A stretch of 64,000 bases of DNA, from contig QXEO01000822.1 of assembly GCA_007115705.1 (NCBI GenBank), positions 861,892 through 925,891 on the forward strand, written 5' to 3'. The position numbers were made by a program, and so were the translations under genes. The stretch's first letter is position 1. Every line of letters begins with the position of its first letter. The DNA is from Dactylis glomerata. Lineage: Eukaryota > Streptophyta > Magnoliopsida > Poales > Poaceae. Shown in pieces: positions 35,636 through 47,229 of the stretch. Under the pieces are notes generated by a model, which was given only the letters and a program-made list of their open reading frames with translations, was not told the origin of the DNA and made no database searches.

Positions 35636-36400
35636 TAGTAGTGTGAAATTATTTGTCTGTAACTTTAATGGTAATAATACACCAGTATTTTATCAATAAT
35701 ATATATTTATTTGATTATACCTTTTACCCACATTTCACCAACAATATGGGAGCAATAATTTTTCTATAATAATTTTCATACTGTAATTTTCCCAATCCAA
35801 CACAAGTTTTCTAATTTTTCGTCGGTTGCTATGCAACGATAATTAGCCACCAATATTTTTTTAACAATGCCTGATTATTTTTACCATAATTTTCCAAAAG
35901 TGGTTTCCCTGCAAGCGGTACAGAAAAAGTAATACATCAATGTTAATTTCCGACCACAACTCATCACTATCGCCGGCGCATAATGAATCTATTCGCCGGT
36001 GGTAATAATACCCCTGGCGCATTTTTTATGTTCGCTGGTGATACTTCATTACCGTCGGCGTATTTTGTCAACTTCGCCAGTGATAACCCAATTACCGCCG
36101 GCTCATGTGTCCAAAATTTTCCAAGGATAAGATTAACCAAGGCCACCCCGGGAAGGCCGGCCCCTATTCACCGTTAACCCCGGAGAATACACTAGAGATG
36201 CGCTGGGGATAAAGGGGTATATCGCTGGCGAATTGAGAGCCTGTGCGCCGGGGATAATAATTCAAAATTTGAAAAATGAAATTCGAATTTAAAAAAATAC
36301 CGCCGGCGAACGGATACCTTATGCGCCGGGGATACCACCGGCGCACCTTGCCTAATACACCAGGGATAATGATCCATTTTTCCAGCCACCACCCCCCACC

Positions 36401-37985
36401 TGATACGTCTCAAACGTATCCATAATTTTTGATTCTCCATGCTTGTTTTTACACCATTTGCTTAGTGTTTCGTTACACTTCGTGGCACTTTTAGGCATTT
36501 TCCGGGACTAACCTATTAACAAGTTGCCACAGTGCCAGTTCCTTGTTTTCTACTGTTTTTGTGTTTCAGAAAAGTTACACAGGAAATATTCTCAGAATTG
36601 GACGAAACCAAAGCTAGTCGCCCAGAATTTCACCGAAGCTTCCAGAGAACCGAAGAGGAGTTGGAGTGGGGCCACGAGGGGCCCACACACCAGGGCGGCG
36701 CGGCCTGGCCCCTGGTCGCGCCCCCTATGTGTGAGACCGGCTCGGTCCACTTCTGACGATGCCCCTTCGCCTATAAAGACCTCTCGACGGGAAAAACCTA
36801 AATACCAGATCAGTTTTCCAGAACACATTGCGATCGACCGCCGCTGTCGACCCAAAGATCGGGAGGGTCTAGAAGCTCTTCCCGGCACCCTGCCGGAGAG
36901 GGGAATCGCCACCGGAGGTCTTCTTCATCGCCATGCTTGCCTCCGAAGCGATGAGTGAGTAGTCTACCTTGGACTATGGGTCCATAGCAGTAGCTAGATG
37001 GTTATCTTCTCTACCATGTGCTTCATGTTTAGATCTCATGAGCTGCCCTACATGATTGAGATCACCGTTATGTAATTCTACATGTTTGGTTTGTTGGGAT
37101 CCGATGAATATTGGTGTTATGCTTGAGTTGAAGTACTGAAATTTATCTTTTGTTATCTCTATGTTGTTTATGATCTTGCATGCTCTCCATTGTTAGTAGC
37201 TATCTTGGCTGAGTAGTTGCTAGTGACTCCAAGAGGGGGTATTTATGCTCGATAGTGGGTTCATGCCTCTATTTAATCTGGGGAGTGACAGAAACCTCTA
37301 AGGTTGTAGATGTGTTATTGCTACTAGGGGGAAAACAACATTCATATGCTCGAGGGCATATGCTTTGTTTACATTACACACTTTGCTTAATGCAGTTATC
37401 TGTTGTTCGCAACTTAATACTTATGGGTGTTCAGACGATATCCCCGTGAGTGGATTATTAGTCATAGATGCAGTTGGATGGCGGTCTATGTATTTTGTTG
37501 TAATGCCCAGAGTAAATCTCATAGTGATCCTCTCATCATATGCACGTTGTCTTTATTCTATCAATTGCCCAACTGTAATTTGTTTACCCAGCATGTATTA
37601 TTTTATCTTATGGAGAGACACCGCTAGTGAACTGTGGACCCCGGTCCTATTTCCTTTATATTGCTATCACCTGTTTACTTTACTCGCACTGTTTACTTTA
37701 CTCGCATACTATTATCACTTTCCACTCGATACGCTCATACCCTTTGTTTCAAGCACACCGGTGAGATTGACAACCTCATCGTAAGTTGGGAACAAAGTAT
37801 TTGGTTGTGTTGTGTGCAGGTTATGCGCTGCAGCTAGCAAAGCAAAGCTTGGACGAGGCGCCCTATAAATTGTCTTGAGCTGTCGCAAGCTAGCAAGCAT
37901 CACCTTCAGTTGTTTGTCTGCTCCTCTCCTGAACAATAAACCTTGGTTTCTTAACTGAGGGAAAATCTTGCTGCTATATTCATCA
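36401..37985 (+). repeat. 5' LTR (1585 bp)
   Basis: Starts TGATACGTCTCAAACG and ends TATATTCATCA. A TATA-like CCTATAAAGACC lies at about 36770-36781. It contains a 24-25 bp stretch near 36828-36852 (CGATCGACCGCCGCTGTCGA region) that is absent from the 3' LTR. Confidence 0.9.
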
Positions 37986-38037
37986 CACCTTCCTCTTGGG
38001 GTTCCCAACGGGCCGGTCATTTACTAGGCATCAAGCA

Positions 38038-38061
38038 TATTTTCTGGCACCATTGCCGGGG
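38038..38061 (+). promoter_or_regulatory. Primer-binding-site region
   Basis: TTTTCTGGCACCATTGCCGG is the counterpart of the TTCTGGCGCCGTTGCCGG site in the minus-strand relative, with G-to-A changes. It lies about 53 bp past the LTR end rather than directly next to it, as in the relative. Confidence 0.55.
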
Positions 38062-38221
38062 AGGAAGAAGAAGACTTCTGCGAGGGGAGTTTTCGCACGC
38101 ACATCCTTTACTTTGTTTTAAGTTTTGCTTTACTTTATTTATTTTTACTTGCATCATTTTATCAAAAACCCAAAAAAATTAGAATCCTTGGTAGTTGTTA
38201 TCTCTTTACTTCTAGTTCATT

Positions 38222-38815
38222 ATGTTGTTCCCTATGTACATTCTGGAGGACCTCTCAGTAGGTAGTGGTTCAATTATTGGGAAAGATAACATTGAGGAGT
38301 TCTTTAATCATATTAGTATGCATAAAGAAGTTGAGGAAAAGTCTTTGGTTGAGCTTGCTCCTAGTTATGAAGTTGCTTCTGCTTATTTAGTTCACATGTT
38401 AGAAGCTAGGTTTGCTAGCCTTAATCCTTTTATGCAACACATGTTCCTTAAGCTTCATGAAATTGAGGATCCTGAAAAGAAAGCCTTTATCTTGGAAACT
38501 TTGCACTTAGAATTTAAAGATGTTGCCATTAAAGCTAGGAAAGTTCTTAAGCGTTTTAATAAACTCGGTTCACCTATAAAGGTTATTAGCACAAACAATG
38601 AAGGAACCGAAATACCTATACCTAGCAAGCTTTTGGGATTGTATGAAGCTTTTGAAAATAATTTTGATTGGATTTGTCCCAAAAATCTTTTTAGTGATTT
38701 AAGTGAACCCAAGCGTGATCACAAAGGGTCTTCAAAAACTTATGTGGATAAAATACAATGCCTTATTGACAAAACTTCTGCAATTGATCTTAATGCTTCT
38801 TTCGAAAATACTTGA
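38222..38815 (+). CDS. 197-aa protein of unknown function in the Gypsy element
   Basis: A single uninterrupted frame encodes an acidic, mostly helical-looking protein without signal peptide, membrane segment, zinc knuckle or catalytic motif that I recognise. It lies where gag begins in the related element but does not resemble that Gag. The upstream leader (GAAGACTTCTGCGAGGGGAG at about 38070-38090) is shared by both elements, so a coding region was exchanged between conserved ends. It might bind the element RNA or particle, or be a relic; no function is assigned. Confidence 0.6.
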   Translation: MLFPMYILEDLSVGSGSIIGKDNIEEFFNHISMHKEVEEKSLVELAPSYEVASAYLVHMLEARFASLNPFMQHMFLKLHEIEDPEKKAFILETLHLEFKDVAIKARKVLKRFNKLGSPIKVISTNNEGTEIPIPSKLLGLYEAFENNFDWICPKNLFSDLSEPKRDHKGSSKTYVDKIQCLIDKTSAIDLNASFENT

Positions 38816-41397
38816 TTCGTAACTTTCTGCGCCTAGCTCAAAGGCGTTAAAGAAAAGCACTCATGGGAGATAACCCAATGTTTTACATTCAGTTCTTTTT
38901 CTTTTATTTGAGTCTTGGAAGTTATTACTACTGTAATGACCTCTCCTTATCATTTTTATTTCGTTTTTGTGCCAAGAGAAGCCTCTAATTTGAGTGAGGT
39001 AAGATTTGGGGATGTTGCTGTCCTGAAACTGTTTTTGGTGCTGCACCGTAAAAATTCGTGAAAATTCTCTATATATCTTTTGGACCTCCGATTTCTTTTG
39101 CATATGCCCCAGGTTATATCCAAACTTTCATTAGTTGAACACTTTTTAATTTGAGGAACAGAAAACCCTCTAAAAATTCGACCTTTGTCAGCTGTTCTGT
39201 TTTGACAGATTTCTGCCAATATTTGTGTTTGCCGCTTTATCGCTTTCTTTTTTAGTTCTTTTGATCACGAAACTTTTGGGGAAGTTGCTACAGTAGTATA
39301 TGCTTTATATGTGGTGGTTTTAGGTTGAAACCTGAAGCAAAAAGGGTTGATTCAATCTTATGCTTACACTAATGTTGCTAATAGATTTGTGTTTAGTTTT
39401 GTATGAAGGAAGTTTTCAAGTGCAGGGATCAGAGAGTGATGAGATGAGTTGAAGAATGGACAAAAGCTCAAGCTTGGGGATGCCCATGCATCACCCCAAT
39501 AAATATCCAAGAAGTACAAGCATCAAAGCTTGGGGATGCCCACGAGGCACCCCTTCTTCATCGGCAAAAATCAGTTCACCTTTCAAGACACTATATTTTT
39601 ATTGCTTTATGCATTATGCGTTTTTCTTGGAGCATCAGTTGTTTTTAGTTTTCAGTTTAGTTTAGTTTAGTTTGCTGCAATAAATGGTTGGACCCCAACA
39701 AATTTCTTTTGGAGAAGTTGCCTTGCTTTTCATTTGCCAAGAACACTCCGTTTTTCATTCTTATAGTTTCAACGAGTGTTCTCTTTTTCTAGAACTGCGT
39801 TTAGCTTTCGATTTTTGCCTTAATTTGTGTTCAGATCTTGTTATATCTTTTCATCAAGGTGTATTTTTGCCTCTGGTCTATATTGGTTTTCATCAAAAGA
39901 GGTGTTTATAAAAAGTTCGAATGGTGTTGGAAAAGAGAAAAAGCTTTATGCAAAAAAGTGGTACAAGAAGGAGCTTGTGTAGACTATGGCCTAGGCTTTT
40001 GCACGTCGTGCTTGATGTCTTTTTGATAGCATGCTTAGTGGTTTTTCTGTAGCATGACTTGTCTCAAATAACTGAGATTGCTTAATGAGCCTTTGAAAAA
40101 ATCATGCGTTGTTTTTATCGTTTGGAAGCATTATTTTGGTTTTCTCCTTGATGCTTTATTTGGGTTGACTTGGCGCATGCTCCCACATGTTAGACTCTTA
40201 CAAAGTCGCCAATTGCCTCTATGATCATTTAGTTTTTGACTTTTGATGTCATCTTATGCTTCTTTTAATGTCGCTTTGTCGCTTTGCCTGATTATGGCCG
40301 TTATTGCTCTCTTAGTTGGTCGCTCCCAGTCTTTTGCTAGCCCTCGCCTTGTACTGAGTATGAGCTCTACTCGTGCATCCAACTCCTAAAAACCAAGTTT
40401 GCCATTGTGTCCACTAAAAATTCCTATGCATAGTATTTGTAAGCCATTCCAAGTAAATTTTCATGTGCTACCTTTGAAAAAAACCTTCAAAACACTTCTC
40501 GTTTTGTGACACTGTTTTCAGCTCATAGAGACGTAGTGGTCAGATTTGCTATCTTCCATATTGCTTATTCCAAAAAGAAAAAAAAAGAAAAAAAGAAAAG
40601 AAAAAAGGCACTCCTCCATGGAATGTGAATATTGGTGGGCACCCGATGGACTCGGTTAGCCATGGTTTGTGAAAGGAAAAAAGGTGGGGAGGAGTGCCAA
40701 GCTTTATAAAGAGCACAAAAAGTGCCAATCTCTCTCTCAAAAACTTGCTTCATTTTTGTATGGAAGATAGTAAGAACCCCATTGCTAGTCGTTGACAAAA
40801 GCAACCACCTCTCAAAACCCAAGTTTTATCTCTGTTTTACAAATGAAAAGCTCTAGCACATGTTTAATCACTGCTTCCCTCCGCGAAGGGCCTTTCTTTT
40901 ACTTTTATGTTGAGTCACCACCTTCTATCTTTACGCACCATTAAGAGAGCATAGTTGTCATTCTGAGTATAATGTGCATTGTCCCAAAGTTTTCATTGAT
41001 TGATTCATATTGTTGGTTTCACTTGTTCTCAAATTATTTGTATCTAGTCGCCCTCTTAAACTTGAAGGTGTCCTATGCACTTATGTTTTGCTCTCTCATT
41101 AAGGACAAGCTGAAAACCATTTGTATGTTTTTCCTTATGATTTGAACACACATTTGACTTTCATTGTTTCATTTTCATGATCTTTTGTTTGTGTTCATTT
41201 TCATGTTTACAACATGGTTGCTAAGTTTCTTCTATCAATATTATGTCTTTCATGCCCATGTTTTAAGTTATTTTGATCCCAGCTCACAACGCTTACATTT
41301 ATGATCAAGATTGTGTAGGTGCATGTCACCTCAAAAATTATTTCTTTTGTTATCACTTACCTACTCGAGGACGAGCAGGAGTTAAGCTTGGGGATGC
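38816..41397 (+). other. Noncoding 3' region with repeated polypurine-like motifs
   Basis: Counterpart of 13611-16543. AAGCTTGGGGATGC occurs at 39470-39483, 39526-39539 and just before the 3' LTR at 41384-41397, where it should act as the plus-strand primer. No gene is supported; a purine-rich low-complexity run is at 40573-40610. Confidence 0.65.
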
Positions 41398-42959
41398 TGA
41401 TACGTCTCAAACGTATCCATAATTTTTGATGCTCCATGCTTATTTTTACACCATTTGCTTAGTGTTTCGTTACACTTCGTGGCACTCTTATGCATTTTCC
41501 GGGAATAACCTATTAACAAGTTGCCACAGTGCCAGTTCCCTGTTTTCTGCTGTTTTTGTGTTTCAGAAAAGTTACACAGGAAATATTCTCGGAATTGGAC
41601 GAAACCAAAGCTAGTCGCCCAGAATTTCACCGAAGCTTCCAGAGAACCGAAGAGGAGTTGGAGTGGGGCCACGAGGGGCCCACACACCAGGGCGGCGCGG
41701 CCTGGCCCCTGGTCGCGCCCCCTATGTGTGAGACCGCCTCGGTCCACTTCTGACGATGCCCCTTCGCCTATAAAGACCTCCCGACGGGAAAAACCTAAAT
41801 ACGAGATCAGTTTTCCAGAACACATCGAAGATCGGGAGGGTCCAGAAGCTCTTGTCGGCACCCTGCCGGAGAGGGGAATCGCCACCGGAGGTCTTCTTCA
41901 TCGCCATGCTTGCCTCCGGAGCGATGAGTGAGTAGTCTACCTTGGACTATGGGTCCATAGCAGTAGCTAGATGGTTGTCTTCTCCACCATGTGCTTCATG
42001 TTTAGATCTCATGAGCTGCCCTACATGATTGAGATCACCGTTATGTAATTCTACATGTTTTGTTTGTTGGGATCCGATGAATATTGGTGTTATGCTTGAG
42101 TTGAAGTACTGAAATTTATCTTTTGTTATCTCTATGTTGTTTATGATCTTGCATACTCTCCGTTGTTAGTAGCTATCTTGGCCGAGTAGGTGCTAATGAC
42201 TCCAAAAGGGGGTATTTATGCTCGATAGTGGGTTGATACCTCTATTTAATATGGGGAGTGACAGAAACCTCTAAGATTGTAGATGTGTTGTTGCTACTAG
42301 GGGGAAAACAACATTCATATGCTCGAGGGCACATGCTTCGTTTACATTACACACTTTGCTTAATGCAGTTATCTGTTGTTTGCAACTTAATACTCATGGG
42401 ATGTTCGGACGATATCCCCGTGAGTGGATTATTAGTCATAGATGCAGTTGGATGGTGGTCTATCTATTTTGTTGTAATGCCCAGAGTAAATCTCATAGTG
42501 ATCCTCTCATCATATGCACGTTGTCTTTATTCTATCAATTGCCCAACTGTAATTTGTTTACCCAGCATATATTATTTTATCTTATGGAGAGACACCGCTA
42601 GTGAACTGTGGACCCCGGTCCTATTTCCTTGATATTGCTATCACCTGTTTACTTTACTCGCACTGTTTACTTTACTCGCATACTATTATCACTTTCCACT
42701 CGATACGCTCATACACTTTGTTTCAAGCAAACCGGTGAGTTTGACAACCTCATCGTAAGTTGGGAACAAAGTATTTGGTTGTGTTATGTGCAGGTTCCGC
42801 GTTGCAGCTAGGAAAGCAAAGCTTGGACGAGGCGCCCTATAAATTGTCCTGAATTGTCGCAAGCTAGCAAGCATCACCATCAGTTGTTTGTCTGCTCCTC
42901 TCCTGAACGATAAACCTTGGTTTCTTAACTGAGGGAAAATCTTGCTGCTATATTCATCA
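41398..42959 (+). repeat. 3' LTR (1562 bp)
   Basis: Pairs with 36401-37985; by eye about 5 differences occur in the first 120 bp, plus a deletion near 41825. It ends ...TATATTCATCA and is followed by a run of 12 C residues belonging to the target. Confidence 0.9.
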
Positions 42960-43332
42960 CCCCCCCCCCCCGTTGGATCGCCTTTTATGTTTGTGGAAAA
43001 AATAGTAGAAAATGATTAAAAAAACTTCAAGATTTCCATATATTATGTGTTCTACTTGATATGAAAAATTAAAAACTTGAATTTCGATATATTTTGCAAA
43101 AAAAACGTTATGCCACAGTAAAACGGCGATAACTTTTGCATACGACATCGGATTGAAAAGTTTTTTATATAAAAAAGTATCAGAACGAAAAGTTACATCC
43201 GAATTTAACCACAACGAACTATAAAATTCGTCAGCGGTAAGCATTACCGCCGGTATGTAGGTCGCCGGCGAACCAAAATGCGCTAGAGATAAGCCATTTT
43301 GGTGCGCTACGATAGCCTTTTCTCTACTAGTG

Positions 43333-45830
43333 GACAGTTAACGCTTTGACTGTAATTACATAGGAATATTTCATGTTTTCAGCGTACTCTTTTACCAGTA
43401 ACTTTACAATAGTGCGTGAGTAGTAATTCTTTAACTATAATTTCCCAACCATAACTTTCCCTTTGTAACACAATTTTTGGGGCATATTTTCCCGCTGGTG
43501 AATACGCGACTGAACTTATCCAACATTACAGCCATGAGTCATCTTTCGACCATAATTTCCCAACCGTAGTTTCCTAACGGTGCATGAATAGTAATTCTCT
43601 GACGATAATTTTATGTCCGTATCTTCTCGGCGGGTACTTCTTTTCCTATTTGTTTCCTCTTTTATTTTGGAAAATAATACTCCCATTTTTATTGGTCATA
43701 TGTCATAATGAATTTCCCGACTGTCTCTTAACGATGAGTGCCTTCTTGTGTTTGTCGCCTCTTCTATTCAAGAATAATAGTACTACCTTCTTTTATTGAC
43801 CGCCTCCAAATCTATGGAAATACTCGACGTTAATAGTAATTATTGGGATGTAACTATATGAGTGTACACTAATCGTCATCAATAATTTTCCGGCTACATC
43901 ACTTTAGCGGCAAATGCTTTTTGCCGCGGTAGCTTCACGATACTCCTACGGTAATTTCCACAAAAAAATACTACACTATTTCCCAACTCTTTTATTTAAC
44001 AAAATGCAACTACCTTTTTCTACTGATCACGAGTATTAATCCATCTGTACTATTTTTTGATGACAATGTTTCAACTTTTTTTTTTCAATTTCCATCGCCT
44101 CACGATCACCATGTTATTTTTTTCCATATTGCCCTCTTTCTTCAGCACGTCATGGTAAGCTACAGACGCAAGAATAAAATAATTTTGACCCATCCTACAG
44201 TACTTCAGCAACCCAGATATTGCAGTACTTCTACAATACTTTAACTAACAATTTAACTGCCAAGGGCGCAGTGTGTTGCCGCGCCAAGCTTTCTAGTCTA
44301 CCTAATGCACGCACCCAACAGATCTATCATCATGTGTTTAACCCATGTCATCAAACATTCTGGCTAACTAGTGCACCCTAGGGGCGCAAAGCGATGCCCA
44401 GTTAAGAAACTTTCTCCGTTCCAAATTAAATCATGCATCTTTGGTTATATCTGGTTTAGGAACGGATGTGTCTTCAAGCCTTTGGTTCGGAAGTACGATC
44501 ATTTTGAAAAAAGTTACATCTACTAATTTGGAATGGAAAGAGTTATGACGAGTCCCATTGTAAATATCTTAAAATATCCAGATCCGGCGACATATATGTC
44601 CCATTGTTAAATTTTGATTACCCGCATGCTACAAGTGGTCCAGCATGAAAATGGATCTAGCCTGTTCGGTTTGCCTTTGCTGACAAACCGTCTTAACTCC
44701 CACGAAATTCAAATAGTATGCCATGTGGTGAAGGCCTATGAAATGTATATAGTTTGAAGGACGTGGGACAGTCTAGACAAATTAATGAATAAATTTATAA
44801 TTATACAATGAGCACGGAAGAATATGAATTTCGTAAAATTAAACCTTTAACACGTCAATATTTATTTTATGTAATTTATAATTGTCGGAGATAGCACGTC
44901 AGTGGACTATCCGTAAAAGGGCTTAGAAAACCACAACTAACATGCATTTGTGAGAGTTTTTCATAACGGTCAATCTATCCACATCACCCAAATTTTAGCC
45001 AGCCAATTATCATACTATCTGCATTAACTTTCATTGGTGATAGTATATCTATACAACATGTCCATGTCATCTTTTTAGCCATACAACCGTTTACCTTGGA
45101 AATATTTACCTGCCAAATGTACAACAATTTCACATCACTTTGTACCTGGTTGAATATTGTGCTCAATTGAATATTGTATTTTCTATAGACAAATTCATAT
45201 TTCAGGTGTATTTTACCATTTCATTTGCACAATAAAACCTCATAGAGAGTGCTGCTCCAACATGCACGGTATTCTTCTAGTATAGAACTAGCCTTTAACA
45301 GATCCGCAGCCTACTAGTTTGCTGTTCCGGTTTAGGCTTTCAAGAAATGGGATAATCAAAGCAAGTCAATTTCTCCTAGTTTTCCTTCTGGAATTCCAGT
45401 CATCAAATCAATGAAATAGGAAAGCAATCATCAAATCAGGAGAAGAAAAGCAACCGAACCATAGATCAGCTTTGAGAATGAAAAATACATACAGTAACAA
45501 CAAACCTAAAATGTGTACTCACTATTTGGAAGAAAATTATAAACTTAAATAAAAGTTACCATACATATAACTAGGGATATATGAAGACAACACGAGATTT
45601 TTTATAAAGAGTGATCTCAACCAGATAAACCATTTATTATCCCAATCGAGAAAAAATGTGTTGTATAAAATATCGCAAATGGTGCCATGCACAAGCATAA
45701 AAAATATATGTACATGAGATACATGCCTTCATTTTATGTGATTTTACCCACATACAAAACTGAGGCGGTAAATATTAGAGCTCCATAAATATCAGAAGCG
45801 TCAACTTATTATTATAAAGAGATAAAATGT
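43333..45830. repeat. Segmental duplication, unit 1 (right part)
   Basis: Aligns in the same orientation with 47720-49810 through many shared blocks, for example CGTACTCTTT..AGTAACTTTACAATA, TTTCAATTTCCATCGCCTCACG and CAGTACTTCAGCAAC. The left part of the same unit is 35640-35962, displaced by the mini-CACTA. Both units include a degenerate Stowaway-like block (44410-44541; 48424-48558). No gene is seen. Confidence 0.8.
44265..44296 (+). other. Helitron 3' terminus (hairpin, CTAG, T)
   Basis: GGCGC/GCGCC stem (44265-44269 with 44281-44285), 7-nt spacer, CTAG at 44293-44296, then T. This is the canonical Helitron 3' end layout. The duplicate unit keeps CTAG|T at 48306-48310 but has lost the hairpin. 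Confidence 0.6.
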
Positions 45831-46121
45831 CTAATAACAACTCAAATTTCATGAATAATGGGAAGAGTAATTTTCATATGGAAATGCTCCAATCTCCACA
45901 ACAAAAGTAAAATAGTAGAATCAACACTTCATGCTAGTTTGTTATTTAACAAACCATTCAATCTATTACTATTTCTGGTGAGTTGGGACCACCTGATCTG
46001 GCCATTACTCTTCATGGACCATTCACATCATTGATTTTTCTGGTAGTTTGGACATGTTGGAGGTACGTCCATTACGAGGCTAAAGTTTGGCCTACGACCA
46101 GCAAAATATACATATGTTGTA
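45831..46121. other. Spacer between duplicated segments
   Basis: AT-rich noncoding sequence; nothing recognised. Confidence 0.3.
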
Positions 46122-46357
46122 CTCCCTCCATGCCGGATTAAAGGGCAATTACGTATTTCGAGACAAACTTTGACCTTTAATTTTAATCAATAAAATATAA
46201 AATATATTATATAAAAATTATACCATTGGATTCATATTCAAAAGAACTTTCCAATGATATAATTTTTATGTCAAATATCTCATATTTTCTTAAGTAAAAT
46301 TAATGATTAAAGTTTGTCTTAAAATACAAATTTGCCTAATAATCCGGCATGGAGGGA
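46122..46357. mobile_element. Stowaway MITE, 236 bp, same family as 2457-2693
   Basis: CTCCCTCCATGCCGGATTA ends with TA flanks (46120-46121 and 46358-46359). Its reverse complement aligns over its whole length with the copy beside the P450 gene, including the central CCATTGGAAAG / ATCCAATGG blocks. Confidence 0.93.
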
Positions 46358-46570
46358 GTAGACAATGCTTTGTCTATGTGTCTTTAAATTTTGTTGCAGT
46401 GAACATGACCTGTCGGTTGGCGCAAAATAAACAGCAACCATGGTTGTGTTTATGGGAATTAAACACTAAAGCCTATATGTACCAGATCTGGATCTAGGTT
46501 CATCTAATAATGGGACCAATAAGGCTGACAATGCTTGTAGGCATGCATACTAGGAGGCGAGAAAGGGTCA

Positions 46571-47157
46571 GGCTAGCCATAGTGCTAGTATCATAGCTAG
46601 TGTCAGGCTGCTCATAGTGGGGAGTAACTTAGAGTAGTGTCATGGACATGTTACTAGTATATGTTACTACCTTCATAGTGGGTAGTAACTTATATGTGGT
46701 GTCATGCAAGGTGTTATTTATTAGGTTGTAGACTCATTTTGCTTTGGGGTGTGTGATGTTATGGTAACATAGCTAGTTACCATAAGCCTCTCTCTCTTCA
46801 ATTAATGACCTGCCACATCACCATTCTATCTTGAAAAGTGTGATGTTACCACCTAAGTTACTCCCACTATGACTAGTCTCATACAAACAAGGTCCACAAA
46901 AAAGCTAACATGACAGCTCATTAATGAAGAGAGAGAGAATTAGAGTATCATAGATAGATACTGTATCATAGCGTAGATTTCAAGGAAAATTAATGCCAAG
47001 TAAATCTTGTACACAAATTTGTATTGAGATACTACAAATCAATAAATTCAATAAGTATATGATACTACTTTATGATACAATGCATTATAAAGGTAATATC
47101 ATATACAAGCATCATATGTATGATACTAAGATATAATACTACCCACTATGACTAGTC
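46571..47157. mobile_element. Outer Harbinger/Tourist-type MITE
   Basis: The ends are GGCTAGCCATAGTGCTAGTA and the inverse of GACTAGTCATAGTGGGTAGTA, flanked by TCA on both sides (46568-46570 and 47158-47160). Without the nested insertion it is about 310 bp. The interior has inverted repeats such as GTATCATA / TATGATAC. Confidence 0.75.
46606..46878. mobile_element. Inner Harbinger/Tourist-type MITE nested in the outer one
   Basis: The ends are GGCTGCTCATAGTGGGGAGT and the inverse of GACTAGTCATAGTGGGAGTA, with TCA on both sides (46603-46605 and 46879-46881). It is 273 bp and its termini resemble those of the outer element. Confidence 0.78.
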
Positions 47158-47229
47158 TCAGGTGAATACGTGGCCATAACTCCGCAACATGTCACATGCA
47201 TAAATGTTGTAAACACACTTAGATTTATA

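Larger units (their letters stand above)
36401..42959 (+). mobile_element. Sabrina-like non-autonomous Gypsy retrotransposon (plus strand)
   Basis: 5' LTR 36401-37985, primer site region near 38038-38061, one 197-codon frame (38222-38815), a 2.5 kb noncoding 3' region, polypurine-like tract 41384-41397, and 3' LTR 41398-42959. The LTRs and 3' region are related to the minus-strand element at 12023-25251, but the coding part is different and there is no gag, protease or pol. The target in the mini-CACTA is C-rich (CCACC left, CCCCC right), so the 5-bp duplication is only approximate. Confidence 0.88.
35965..43332. mobile_element. Mini-CACTA (about 0.8 kb) interrupted by a Gypsy element
   Basis: The left end begins CACTATCGCCGGCGC and the right end is CTCTACTAGTG. 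GC-rich subterminal repeats of the type GCCGGCGCA / TGCGCCGGGGATA lie at 35970-36370 and 43225-43315. Without the 6559-bp retrotransposon it is about 809 bp, too small to encode a transposase. Its flanks align with uninterrupted sequence near 47645-47725 in the duplicate segment. No clean 3-bp target duplication is seen, and the two termini differ beyond CACTA, so the ends may have decayed. Confidence 0.7.
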
